From contig CAAEWE010000025.1 in assembly GCA_900759665.1 (NCBI GenBank), positions 18,180 to 82,179 of the forward strand: a DNA stretch of 64,000 nucleotides, in the 5' to 3' direction. This stretch comes from Lachnospiraceae bacterium. Lineage in GTDB: Bacteria > Bacillota > Clostridia > Lachnospirales > Lachnospiraceae. A program made the translations under genes and the position numbers. Positions 43,432 through 52,866 of the stretch are shown here, piece after piece; position 1 is the first letter of the stretch; the number at the start of each line of letters is the position of its first letter. The notes under the pieces were generated by a model. That model saw only the letters and a program-made list of their open reading frames with translations, had not been told where the DNA came from and made no database searches.

Positions 43432-44751
43432 TTACAGTTGTGTTGTTACAAAAATATCATAAATTGCCTTGATGGCATCATCGAAGTCCTCGTTGCTGAC
43501 ACCGATGATAATATTTAACTCAGAAGATCCCTGATCGATCATCTTTACGTTAATATTGGCATGTGCCAGTGCAGAGAAAATACGTCCTGCTGTACCACGG
43601 TTGGACTTCATGCCACGGCCTACTACCGCGATCAATGCCAGATCCGCCTCCAGATCAATGGTGTCCGGATGTGCCAGACGGTGAATTGCGGAGATCACCT
43701 TCTGCTCCTTCTGCTCAAACTCCGGCTCATGGACAAATACTGTCATGGTGTCGATACCTGATGGCATATGCTCAAAGTTAATGCCATTCTCCTCAAAAGC
43801 GGTCAGCACTTTACGGCCAAAGCCTACCTCAGAGTTCATCATATCCTTCTCGACATTGACTGCAACGAATCCCTTCTTACCTGCAATACCGGTAATTGTA
43901 TATGCAGAGTGATGACAGGTGCTCTCAACGATCCATGTTCCCTCATCCTCCGGTGCGTTTGTATTTCTGATATTGATCGGAATACCTGCCTGACGGACAG
44001 GGAAAACGGCGTCCTCGTGAAGTACGCTTGCCCCCATATAAGAAAGCTCGCGAAGCTCACGGTATGTGATGATCTTGATCGGCTCCGGATGATCAATAAT
44101 ACGTGGATCTGCGATCAGGAAACCGGAAACATCAGTCCAGTTCTCATAGCTTGTGGCATGCACCGCTCTGGATACAATGGAACCAGTGATGTCAGATCCG
44201 CCTCTGGAGAATGTCTTGATCGTGCCATCCGCCTTTGCTCCGTAAAATCCCGGAACAACTGCTCTCTCCACACCCTTCAGACGCTTCTTGAGCAGCTTAT
44301 CTGTCTCCTCCGGCATAAAGCTGCCATCCTCGTCAAATCGGATCGCATCTGCCGGATCTACAAATTCATATCCTAAATAATTCGCCATGATAATACCATT
44401 AAGGTACTCTCCACGGGATGCTGCGTAATCCTCTCCTGCCTTCTCTGCAAAATTCTTCTCGATGGTTTTAAACTCCTCATCCAGAGAAAGCTTCATATGA
44501 AGACCGTTGATAATAGATTCATAGCGCTCCTTGATCTTCTTTAATGCACTACTGAAACTTTTGTCCTCCTTCGCCAGTGCATAGCAGGCATACAGCATAT
44601 CCGTAACCTTGGTATCCTTGTCATTCCGTTTTCCCGGTGCACTTGGAACAACAAACTTTCTCTCCGGATCTGCATTGATGATCTTGCCTACCTTTGAAAA
44701 CTGTGATGCACTTGCCAGAGAGCTTCCACCAAACTTTACTACCTTAATCAT
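43432..44751 (-). CDS. Aspartate kinase
   Basis: 439 residues. The kinase domain has KFGGSSLAS at residues 6-14, the substrate-binding FSRGGSDITGSIV (about 188-200) and two C-terminal ACT domains (about 300-435; GFVAVNVEKDMMNSEVGFGR, LIAVVGRGMKSNRGTAGRIF). It phosphorylates aspartate as the first step towards lysine, methionine and threonine and is probably feedback-regulated by its ACT domains. The leader shows no lysine riboswitch. There are no other pathway genes adjacent. Confidence 0.93.
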   Translation of the reverse strand: MIKVVKFGGSSLASASQFSKVGKIINADPERKFVVPSAPGKRNDKDTKVTDMLYACYALAKEDKSFSSALKKIKERYESIINGLHMKLSLDEEFKTIEKNFAEKAGEDYAASRGEYLNGIIMANYLGYEFVDPADAIRFDEDGSFMPEETDKLLKKRLKGVERAVVPGFYGAKADGTIKTFSRGGSDITGSIVSRAVHATSYENWTDVSGFLIADPRIIDHPEPIKIITYRELRELSYMGASVLHEDAVFPVRQAGIPINIRNTNAPEDEGTWIVESTCHHSAYTITGIAGKKGFVAVNVEKDMMNSEVGFGRKVLTAFEENGINFEHMPSGIDTMTVFVHEPEFEQKEQKVISAIHRLAHPDTIDLEADLALIAVVGRGMKSNRGTAGRIFSALAHANINVKMIDQGSSELNIIIGVSNEDFDDAIKAIYDIFVTTQL

Positions 44752-44968
44752 TTTTCTGACTCCTTTATTCTCATTCTCGTAATCTGTCTGCCAGATTTCT
44801 TATGATAATTTATCACCAATCTGACATATTCTGTCTGTTATCTTTCGATAATGCTCCGACAATCAATTTATCACAAAATCACACATTTGAAAACCCATTT
44901 TCCTGATTTTGTTTATTTTCAGCGTATGTGACAAGATAATTTGAATAAAACCGGCTCTTCGGTGGTAT

Positions 44969-45460
44969 TTATACAGAAAACATGAGGGAACACACTCTGC
45001 GTCCGGTCTCTGTCCGGAAAATTTTGTCATATGCATTCTTTACGGCATCCTTTGATACACCGTCCTCATAGAGATTGACAAGAAAATCAGCCTCCACCAG
45101 TATCCGGTAATCACTGCCATCGATCTGATCATAGGTATGATGATGTCCCACCAGATAACACACTCTGTCAATCACCTTCGGTTCATAGCCAAGTCTTTGC
45201 AGCATTTTTTCTGCCACGTCAGGACCTTCCTGCTCCTGAAGCTTCCCGCCACAGCTTCCGTATTTCTCTTCTGCCGGCTTGATCCCAATATCGTGGACGA
45301 TCGCGGCTGTTTCCAGAATATGCTGTTCCTCCTCTGGCAGCCCCTCCATTTCCCCGATCATCTTTGCAAATTGATATACCTTGATAAAATGCTGGATCCT
45401 TTTGGGATCTCCGGTATAATACTTCATCATCTCTGTTATTAATATATTATTTTCCCACAT
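44969..45460 (-). CDS. HD-domain phosphohydrolase-like protein
   Basis: 163 residues. An HD superfamily fold with RIQHFIKVYQFAKMIGEMEG, the metal-binding HDIG at residues 56-59 and a later GHHHTYDQIDG. Members hydrolyse phosphate esters or nucleotides; the substrate cannot be inferred. No other domain is attached. Confidence 0.8.
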   Translation of the reverse strand: MWENNILITEMMKYYTGDPKRIQHFIKVYQFAKMIGEMEGLPEEEQHILETAAIVHDIGIKPAEEKYGSCGGKLQEQEGPDVAEKMLQRLGYEPKVIDRVCYLVGHHHTYDQIDGSDYRILVEADFLVNLYEDGVSKDAVKNAYDKIFRTETGRRVCSLMFSV

Positions 45461-45561
45461 ATTGTGTTCTCCATTCCTAAATCATCAAAAATTTTCTGTC
45501 AGTAGCAAAAACAACGTTTGCACTTAATTTCACTATGTTGCGAGGATTTTTCTATACACTG

Positions 45562-45600
45562 AAAAAAAGGAGGCTGCTGCATAAGTGCAACAACCTCCTC
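45562..45600 (-). terminator. Terminator of the pyruvate:ferredoxin oxidoreductase gene
   Basis: On the minus strand AGGAGGTTGTTGCA pairs with TGCAGCAGCCTCCT around a short loop and is followed by TTTTTTTC. It lies about 55 bases after the stop. Confidence 0.85.
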
Positions 45601-45654
45601 GTAGTTACTTATTTTATCAAAATCCTGTCACTGGACAAGTCTGATCCGGCAGAA

Positions 45655-48600
45655 TTATTTGTAAAGCTCTACCAGCTTCTGCAGATGCTCATAACGAGCC
45701 TTTGCAGCATCCTCAGACTCCTTGAACAGTCTCTCAGCTCTCTCTGGGAATGGCTTGATCAGACGAGTGTAACGAGCCTCGTTGTTCAGGAATGCCTGAT
45801 AATCATCGAAGTTTACACCCTTCTCAGATGTGAAGCTGAATGGATTCTTGCCCTCTGCCTTAAGAGCAGGGTTGAATGAGAAGAGATTCCAGTAACCAGC
45901 CTTAACAGCCTTCTTCATCTCATCCTGGCAGTGGTTCATACCACCCTTAGCGATTCCGTGAAGCTCACATGGAGCATAACCGATGATCAGGGATGGTCCG
46001 TTGTATGCCTCAGCCTCAGCGATTGCCTTAACAGCCTGTGCAGGGTTTGCACCAAGAGCAATCTGTGCTACATATACATAGCCATAGCTCATAGCGATCT
46101 CTGCCAGAGACTTCTTGCCAATCTCCTTACCAGCAGCAGCGAACTGACAAACCTCACCGATGTTGGAAGCCTTAGATGCCTGTCCACCTGTATTAGAATA
46201 CATCTCTGTATCGAATACCATTACATTGACATTCTCACCGGATGCAAGTACGTGGTCGAGACCACCAAATCCGATATCGTATGCCCATCCGTCACCACCG
46301 AAGATCCATACAGACTTCTTAGAAAGGTAATCCTTCTTAGCAAGTACTGCTTTGGACTTCTCGCAGCCACACTTCTCGAGCTCTGCGATCAGTGCCTTTG
46401 TAGGCTCTACGTTTGCCTTTGTATCATCCTTTGTCTCAAGGTATTTATCGATTGCAGCCTTTACATCAGCAGATGCCTCATCAGATGCTGCGATCTCCTT
46501 CAATGTCTCGATTGCCTGGTCACGAAGATACTTCTGACCTACATACATACCAAGACCATGCTCTGCGTTATCCTCGAACAGGGAGTTAGACCAAGCTGGT
46601 CCCTTCTTGCTGTCCTTGTTTACTGTATATGGTGAAGTTGCAGCCGGGTTACCCCAGATAGAAGAACATCCTGTTGCATTGGAGATGTACATCTGCTCAC
46701 CAAACAACTGTGTTACGAGACGTGCATAAGATGTCTCTGCACAACCTGCACAGCTTCCTGAGAACTCAAGGAGTGGCTGGTTGAACTGGCTTCCCTTAGG
46801 AGTAGTATCCGCAAATCCGCTGTCTTTCTTGCCAACGTTTGCTACCAGATAATCAAATACCGGCTGCTGATCTGCCTGAGACTCCTGTGGTACCATCTTG
46901 ATCGCACCGTCTGCTGCCTTAGGACATACAGTGATACACTCACCACATCCCATACAATCCAGTGGAGATACGCTCATTACGAACTTGTACTCGCCAGCCT
47001 TTGGCTTTGTATCAGAAAGCTTGATCTGCTCTGGAGCAGCCTTAACCTCATCCTCTGACAGAAGGAATGGACGGATTGTTGCATGGGAACATACGAATGC
47101 ACAGTTGTTACACTGGATACATGTGTTTGGATCCCATACAGGAACAGTAACGGCTGTACCACGCTTCTCATATGCAGAAGCACCTGTCTCGAACTGACCA
47201 TCCGGATTCTCAACGAATGCAGACACAGGGAGGCTGTCACCATCCATCTTAGAGATTGGCTCGAGAAGATTCTTCACAAGCTTAACAACCTCCGGACGTC
47301 CCTCTAAATCCTTAGCAGGAGCATCTGGTGCAGGATTCTTCCAGGAATCTGGAATCTCAACCTTATGAACTGCATCTACTCCGGCATCAATTGCCTTGTA
47401 GTTCATCTCTACGACAGCATCACCCTTCTTAGAGTAAGACTTCTTAGCTGCCTGCTTCATGAACTCAACTGCTTCCTTGATAGGCATTACGTCAGCCAGT
47501 TTAAAGAATGCTGACTGAAGGATCGTGTTGGTACGCTTACCCATACCGATCTCGATAGCCTTATCGATCGCATTGATGGTGTAAAGCTGAATGTTGTTGT
47601 CAGCGATATATTTCTTTGCCTCAGCGTTCAGATGCTTGTCAAGCTCTTCATCTGACCACTGGCAGTTGATCATGAATACTCCGCCCGGCTTAACATCCTG
47701 AACCATCTTCATGCCCTGGATCACATATGCAGGGTTATGACATGCTACAAAGTCAGCCTGATTGATGTAATATGGGCTCTTGATCGGATTGTCACCAAAA
47801 CGAAGGTGGGAAATTGTAACACCACCGGTCTTCTTGGAATCATACTGGAAGTATGCCTGAATATACTTGTCTGTATGATCACCGATGATCTTTGTAGAGT
47901 TCTTGTTGGCACCTACAGTACCATCTCCACCGAGACCCCAGAACTTGCACTCCTTTGTACCAGGTGCAGAAGTGATAGGAGCCGGCTTAACCTCAGGAAG
48001 ACTGAGATTTGTAACGTCATCCACGATACCGATCGTGAAACGTGGCTTAGGATCATCTTTCTTCAGTTCTGTATATACAGCGAATACGGATGAAGGAGGA
48101 GTATCCTTAGAACCAAGACCATAACGTCCACCAGTCAGAACGATATCATTCATACCAGCCTCACGAAGAGTAGCTGCAACATCAAGATATAAAGGATCAC
48201 CAAGGGAACCCGGCTCCTTTGTACGATCAAGAACAGCGATCTTCTTTGCTGTCTTAGGAATTACCTTCAGAAGAGCCTCTGAAGACCATGGACGATACAG
48301 ACGAACCTTAATAAGTCCGACTTTCTCTCCGGCCTTTGTAAGATAATCAATTACCTCCTCTGCAACATCACAGATAGAACCCATTGCGATGATAACACGG
48401 TCTGCATCAGGAGCACCATAATAATTGAAAAGGCCATAGTCTGTACCAAGCTTCTCGTTGATCTTGCCCATGTACTTCTCTACTACTGCAGGAAGCTCAT
48501 CATAAGCCTTGTTACAAGCCTCACGATGCTGGAAGAATACATCACCGTTCTCATGAGAACCACGAGCTGCCGGATGCTCAGGATTCAGTGCATGTGCACG

Positions 48601-49209
48601 GAACTCCTCAACAGCGTCCATTGGACACATTTCCTTCAGATCCTCGTAGTCCCACTTCTCGATCTTCTGAATCTCATGGGAAGTACGGAAACCATCGAAG
48701 AAGTTGATGAACGGAACCTTACCCTCAAGTGCTGCAAGATGTGCAACCGGGCTTAAGTCCATAACTTCCTGTGGATTTGTCTCAGCCAGCATAGCAAAAC
48801 CGGTCTGACGACAAGCGTAAACGTCACTGTGATCACCAAAGATGTTCAGTGCATGTGTAGATACTGTACGTGCAGATACATCAAATACACATGGTAACTG
48901 CTCACCGGCAATCTTATACATATTAGGGATCATCAGCAGAAGACCCTGGGATGCTGTAAATGTAGTAGTCAGTGCACCTGCTGCAAGGGAACCGTGTACG
49001 GTACCTGCTGCACCTGCCTCAGACTCCATCTCGACAACCTTTACGGTAGTACCAAAGATGTTCTTCTGTCCTGCTGCTGACCACTGGTCAACGGAATCAG
49101 CCATTGGGCTGGAAGGTGTGATAGGATAGATACCTGCTACTTCTGTGTAGGCATATGCTACATGAGCTGCGGCGGTATTTCCATCCATAGATTGTTTAGC
49201 TCTTGCCAT
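45655..49209 (-). CDS. nifJ: Pyruvate:ferredoxin (flavodoxin) oxidoreductase
   Basis: 1184 residues, the full single-chain form. In order: pyrimidine-binding alpha domain (TAAAHVAYAYTEVAGIYPIT), gamma domain, two [4Fe-4S] ferredoxin clusters (CIQCNNCAFVC and CMGCGECITVCP, about residues 700-770) and the thiamine-diphosphate domain (SGSCAGCAETSYARL, ATGCSSIWG, GDGWAYDIGFGGLDHV). It converts pyruvate and CoA to acetyl-CoA, CO2 and reduced ferredoxin, the main pyruvate route in anaerobic Clostridia. It has its own promoter and terminator. Confidence 0.97.
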   Translation of the reverse strand: MARAKQSMDGNTAAAHVAYAYTEVAGIYPITPSSPMADSVDQWSAAGQKNIFGTTVKVVEMESEAGAAGTVHGSLAAGALTTTFTASQGLLLMIPNMYKIAGEQLPCVFDVSARTVSTHALNIFGDHSDVYACRQTGFAMLAETNPQEVMDLSPVAHLAALEGKVPFINFFDGFRTSHEIQKIEKWDYEDLKEMCPMDAVEEFRAHALNPEHPAARGSHENGDVFFQHREACNKAYDELPAVVEKYMGKINEKLGTDYGLFNYYGAPDADRVIIAMGSICDVAEEVIDYLTKAGEKVGLIKVRLYRPWSSEALLKVIPKTAKKIAVLDRTKEPGSLGDPLYLDVAATLREAGMNDIVLTGGRYGLGSKDTPPSSVFAVYTELKKDDPKPRFTIGIVDDVTNLSLPEVKPAPITSAPGTKECKFWGLGGDGTVGANKNSTKIIGDHTDKYIQAYFQYDSKKTGGVTISHLRFGDNPIKSPYYINQADFVACHNPAYVIQGMKMVQDVKPGGVFMINCQWSDEELDKHLNAEAKKYIADNNIQLYTINAIDKAIEIGMGKRTNTILQSAFFKLADVMPIKEAVEFMKQAAKKSYSKKGDAVVEMNYKAIDAGVDAVHKVEIPDSWKNPAPDAPAKDLEGRPEVVKLVKNLLEPISKMDGDSLPVSAFVENPDGQFETGASAYEKRGTAVTVPVWDPNTCIQCNNCAFVCSHATIRPFLLSEDEVKAAPEQIKLSDTKPKAGEYKFVMSVSPLDCMGCGECITVCPKAADGAIKMVPQESQADQQPVFDYLVANVGKKDSGFADTTPKGSQFNQPLLEFSGSCAGCAETSYARLVTQLFGEQMYISNATGCSSIWGNPAATSPYTVNKDSKKGPAWSNSLFEDNAEHGLGMYVGQKYLRDQAIETLKEIAASDEASADVKAAIDKYLETKDDTKANVEPTKALIAELEKCGCEKSKAVLAKKDYLSKKSVWIFGGDGWAYDIGFGGLDHVLASGENVNVMVFDTEMYSNTGGQASKASNIGEVCQFAAAGKEIGKKSLAEIAMSYGYVYVAQIALGANPAQAVKAIAEAEAYNGPSLIIGYAPCELHGIAKGGMNHCQDEMKKAVKAGYWNLFSFNPALKAEGKNPFSFTSEKGVNFDDYQAFLNNEARYTRLIKPFPERAERLFKESEDAAKARYEHLQKLVELYK

Positions 49210-49245
49210 TTGTATAGAATCCTCCTTAATATAGTTTCTGATAAC

Positions 49246-49274
49246 ATTTTATCACTTAAAAAATCAAATGTAAA
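49246..49274 (-). promoter_or_regulatory. Promoter of the pyruvate:ferredoxin oxidoreductase gene
   Basis: -35 TTTACA at 49269-49274, a 17-base spacer, and -10 TAAAAT at 49246-49251 on the minus strand, about 35 bases before the start codon. Confidence 0.7.
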
Positions 49275-49394
49275 GAATGGGAGGTTCATTTTTGTCGGAA
49301 AAGTGCGAACTTAACAAAATATTTACACTTTTTTCACTCTACTGATAATGCTGTTTTTTATCAATAACGCAGACAACGGCTCTCAAAGATCAGA

Positions 49395-50063
49395 TCAAAC
49401 CAGAATAAACACGGCCTTTCCATTGGAAAGGGAAATACGGCTGCCCACGGGAACCTGTACCGGCTGTCCCGCCGGAAGCTCGTCTCCTCCGGGAACATAC
49501 GTACCATTGGTGGAAAAATCCGCAATCAGAAATCCCTCTTCCGGTCCCAGATAGCTGATAGAGCAATGCTTCCGGCTGATCTCCGGTGTTTCAAAGATCA
49601 CGTCGGCTTCCTCCGGATCCCTGCCTATGACAACATCCTCATCCCTGCGGATGGGAATCAGGGTTCCCTCATAAGTGCCGGAAATCCCCTGCAGAATCCC
49701 CCACTCCTCCCTCGTTCTCCTTTGGCGCAGCCACATCTGCAGCTCGTCCACCTTGCTGCAGATCATCTCATGATAATAGGGGCTGATAGAGATCAGGCGG
49801 TTATCCAGAAGGATATGCGCCGGATAAACGGCAGAGATTGCCTTACAGGACACCAGATAATTCGGGTGGCACCGGATAAAGTGTGTCCCATCCAACATTC
49901 CCCACAGTTCATCCAGACTACCATCAAAGCTGATCTGATGTTCATCCATCATGGTCATAAAGATCCGCATGGCTCTTCCCTCAAAATATTTAATCTCATC
50001 CAGAGCCAGTTCCAGTTTATTACTGTGAAAATCAATTCTTAAGTTTTCTCCATTTCTCTCCAT
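49395..50063 (-). CDS. LytTR-FHA two-domain protein
   Basis: 222 residues from ATG 50063 (GTGGAGGAAGACA upstream; a longer reading lacks a site). Residues 8-112 are a LytTR DNA-binding domain (LALDEIKYFEGRAMRIFM, TMMDEHQISFDGSLDELW, FIRCHPNYLVSCKAISAVYP). Residues 130-222 are an FHA domain with GR (147-148), S163, H166 and the NGT of STNGTYV (186-188), the usual phosphothreonine-binding residues. LytTR is normally behind a receiver domain; here an FHA is attached instead. A phosphothreonine signal from a Ser/Thr kinase may thus be read by a DNA-binding protein. No kinase gene is nearby and targets are unknown. Confidence 0.85.
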   Translation of the reverse strand: MERNGENLRIDFHSNKLELALDEIKYFEGRAMRIFMTMMDEHQISFDGSLDELWGMLDGTHFIRCHPNYLVSCKAISAVYPAHILLDNRLISISPYYHEMICSKVDELQMWLRQRRTREEWGILQGISGTYEGTLIPIRRDEDVVIGRDPEEADVIFETPEISRKHCSISYLGPEEGFLIADFSTNGTYVPGGDELPAGQPVQVPVGSRISLSNGKAVFILV

Positions 50064-50164
50064 TGTCTTCCTCCACTTCCGTATATCCGCTGCTGCCGTC
50101 ACGGGCAAAAGTACCGGCTTATGAAATTGGTACCAAAAGGTATTTTGATCCCTGCATCATTTCA

Positions 50165-51829
50165 TCATCTGGCAAACAACTTCGCTGCCTGAAGCACGAC
50201 CATTTTATTTTTATTCCATATGGACGGATATTCCCATGCCGGTCCCGGGCAGGTGATCCGTCCGATCTCCAGTGTGATTCCCGGTACACGTTTTATATTT
50301 TGAATATATGTCAGATAATTTCCATCGCCTCCGGAGGAGGAGTGATAACTTGCTGCACTGGCATAGCCCGTAAGCCTGCGTGTCTGATAATAAAGCTTGT
50401 CGGTATTTTTCTGAAGCTTTCCTCCCAGGCCGCTCCCTCCAAAGATGATCGATCCCATGGCATGATAACTGACCACACCCTGCAGATTATGACGTGATTT
50501 CAGTCTGTCTGTAAGTCCTTTGATCGCACGCGTCTCGCTCTCACTGCACGCTTTTGGCCCGCTGTATCCCATATTGCCACGTTTTCCCTGATGACGGAAC
50601 CGCACCGGATAATTTCGGTTCAGATCGACTCCTCTTGCATTCGATTTCCAGATGGTGGTGTCTGCCCCATGGTTCATTTTATAAAGCTTCTTTCGCAGAG
50701 AAGCACTCCGGATTCCCTGAATGCCATATTGGGAAATCGTGGTTCCATCGGGATTGGCCATCGGAATATAGTGAACTGCAATACGGTCAAAGGTCTTTTT
50801 CCAGGAACCACCGGCATTATTTTTGTAATAATTTTCCAGATAATATTCGATCTGATCCATACAAAGCTGTGAAGTCATATATTCTCTTGCGTGAAGATTA
50901 GCAACCACCAGCAATGTTTTGGCAGCCTTTTTATTTCCAACCACCACATCATAGATATTTCTTCCATCCTCACTTTTTCCGATCACTTTGGCATTTGCGA
51001 TCCCATGATACTTTTTCTGAAGAGTCTCAATATCTCCCTTCATTTCCTCATAACTGTACTTCTGATGATCCGTACTTACGATGGTCTTATTGCAGTATAC
51101 TGCTGTGACTGCACCAGATTTCCGGATCCCGTCAAGATCATTTACCGCAATCACCTTATACTTGTAATTCTTTCCATATTGTAAAGAATGATCCAGATAT
51201 TTCACGGTCTTCACGCGGGCACGCTGTGTATATTTTCCGTTTCCGGCCACTTTGCGGTATACCAGATAATAAGATGCCTTCTCTGATGCCTTCCAGGAAA
51301 CCATCACTTTATGTCTCCCTCTGCCGCAAAAATAAATCTTTTGTACCGTCTCCGGCTTGAGATCTATGCTCTCTGTCGGCTGTGGTACAGCAGTATCCCC
51401 CGGCTGGGACGGTGCCGGTGTAACCGGTGACTGCGTTGCCGGAGATGTCGTTATCCGGGCTTCCTCCGTTGCCGCAGGAGTCTGCACTGCCGGAGGGGTC
51501 GTCTTCTGCACTCCGTCCGCTACCGCAGGACTCTTTGTTTCCGGAGGTGCCGTTTTCTGCACTCCGTCCGTTGCCGTAGGACTCTTCGTTTCCGGAGGTG
51601 TCACCGTATCCACTCCATCCGCTGCCGCAGGCTCTTTGGTCTGCATGGCAGGCGGCGTCACTGTTTTTGCCGGATCCTTCGTATCAGATGCTGCATATAC
51701 CTTGTTTACATTCATACCGAATCCCGTTGTCATATTCCTTTCTGCCCGCGGCATCATTTCTCCACCACAGGTCTCCAACAGCAGAATCACTGCCAGAGCA
51801 AAACAACTCCATCTTTTCTGTCTGTTCAA
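50165..51829 (-). CDS. Secreted M14 zinc carboxypeptidase with Pro/Thr repeats and Fn3-like domain
   Basis: 554 residues. Signal peptide 1-46 (basic, hydrophobic, then VYAASD). Residues 55-150 are a Pro/Thr/Ala-rich linker with a 17-residue repeat (PPETKSP.(A/V)(T/A)DGVQKT). An Fn3-like domain spans about 165-248. The M14 catalytic domain (about 258-554) has zinc ligands H313 and E316 (HARE) and H456, the substrate-binding N404/R405 (VDLNRNYP) and catalytic E521 in ITLEIGR. It would trim peptides or peptidoglycan stems at the cell surface. The LytTR-FHA gene follows after 101 bases. Confidence 0.9.
   Translation of the reverse strand: MNRQKRWSCFALAVILLLETCGGEMMPRAERNMTTGFGMNVNKVYAASDTKDPAKTVTPPAMQTKEPAAADGVDTVTPPETKSPTATDGVQKTAPPETKSPAVADGVQKTTPPAVQTPAATEEARITTSPATQSPVTPAPSQPGDTAVPQPTESIDLKPETVQKIYFCGRGRHKVMVSWKASEKASYYLVYRKVAGNGKYTQRARVKTVKYLDHSLQYGKNYKYKVIAVNDLDGIRKSGAVTAVYCNKTIVSTDHQKYSYEEMKGDIETLQKKYHGIANAKVIGKSEDGRNIYDVVVGNKKAAKTLLVVANLHAREYMTSQLCMDQIEYYLENYYKNNAGGSWKKTFDRIAVHYIPMANPDGTTISQYGIQGIRSASLRKKLYKMNHGADTTIWKSNARGVDLNRNYPVRFRHQGKRGNMGYSGPKACSESETRAIKGLTDRLKSRHNLQGVVSYHAMGSIIFGGSGLGGKLQKNTDKLYYQTRRLTGYASAASYHSSSGGDGNYLTYIQNIKRVPGITLEIGRITCPGPAWEYPSIWNKNKMVVLQAAKLFAR
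51499..51655 (-). repeat. In-gene 51-base tandem repeat in the M14 protein linker
   Basis: About three copies of a 51-base unit (17 codons), best conserved in the first two (for example CTGCACTCCGTCCG on the plus strand at 51506 and 51557), degenerating in the third. Period is a multiple of three, so length changes keep frame. Confidence 0.7.
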
Positions 51830-51915
51830 AATAATCCGTCTCCTTTATTCTATTCTCCTTATCCTGTCCTGATACCAGGACAGAACCCCTGCATCATAAT
51901 AATGATTATACAATA

Positions 51916-51964
51916 AAATACCGGTTTGCGAAAGTATTTTTCAAACCTCCGCAAACCGGTATTT
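51916..51964 (-). terminator. Terminator after the cyclophilin gene
   Basis: A 15-base perfect inverted repeat, AAATACCGGTTTGCG with CGCAAACCGGTATTT, around an 18-20 base loop, with A/T-rich flanks. It separates the cyclophilin from the M14 gene. Confidence 0.7.
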
Positions 51965-52056
51965 ATTTCTAAAGTCCAGACCGCACACATGTAATATATG
52001 TCTGCATCCATAATATTTCATTGTCCGTCAGATCCGTTGACGATAACTGTCGGAGA

Positions 52057-52737
52057 TCAATCGATCACCTTAATACTCTTGATCACCGGCTGGTTTTCAG
52101 CAGCTACCGTACCATTCTCATCTTCTACCTGGGTATCCTCGCAGATCTTATCTACAACCTCCATCCCCTTCGTAACAGTTCCAAATGCGGCATACTGTCC
52201 GTCCAGTCCCGGATTATCCTTATGCATGATAAAGAACTGGGAGCTGGCACTGTCGTAGTCCTGTGATCTGGCCATGGAGATCGTCCCTCGTACATGGGAA
52301 ATGCTGTTCTCTACGCCATTCTCGGCAAACTCGCCCTTGATGGTCTTTTCAGAACCACCAGTACCATTGCCCAGAGGATCGCCTCCCTGGATCATAAATC
52401 CCGAAATAATACGGTGGAATGTCAGACCGTCATAAAAACCATCCTTTGCAAGATCCACAAAGTTTGTCACTGTGATTGGAGCCACGTCCGCATCTAACTC
52501 TACCGAAATGGTGCCATAGTTTTTCACCTTGATCTTGACGTGATGCTTTCCGGAAAGCAGATCGGTATCCTCTGTCTGCTCCGGTTCCACCGTAGTGCTT
52601 TCATCGGCTGCCGGGGAAGAAACTGCTGCGGAAGATACGTTTTTGCCGGTATCTGCTGCCTTATCGTTTCCACCACATCCGGTCAGGCACAATGCTCCTA
52701 AAAGTGCTGCCATTAAAATACTGCTTATTTTTCTCAT
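52057..52737 (-). CDS. Lipoprotein cyclophilin-type peptidyl-prolyl isomerase
   Basis: 226 residues from ATG 52737 (AGAAAGG upstream); an in-frame ATG seven codons earlier has no site. A lipobox LTGC ends the signal peptide, so the mature Cys at about residue 21 is lipid-anchored outside the membrane. A Ser/Thr/Glu-rich spacer follows. The cyclophilin fold has TFHRIISGFMIQGGDP (catalytic Arg), GTISMARSQDYDSASSQFFI and AAFGTVTKGMEVVDKI. It speeds folding of secreted proteins. Confidence 0.93.
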   Translation of the reverse strand: MRKISSILMAALLGALCLTGCGGNDKAADTGKNVSSAAVSSPAADESTTVEPEQTEDTDLLSGKHHVKIKVKNYGTISVELDADVAPITVTNFVDLAKDGFYDGLTFHRIISGFMIQGGDPLGNGTGGSEKTIKGEFAENGVENSISHVRGTISMARSQDYDSASSQFFIMHKDNPGLDGQYAAFGTVTKGMEVVDKICEDTQVEDENGTVAAENQPVIKSIKVID

Positions 52738-52866
52738 AAAATTCAAGCCTTTCTTCATTAAAATAGTTTTTCACATTTTATCCGTATTTTGACAAAAACT
52801 AAGGAACATCATACCACAAACTTGACAATCTGTCTAATACCGATTCCAGACACCGGACTGACCTTT

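Noticed and set aside
44752..44968. Possible lysine riboswitch before the aspartokinase gene
   Set aside because: The conserved lysine-aptamer blocks and a terminator are not visible in this 217-base gap.
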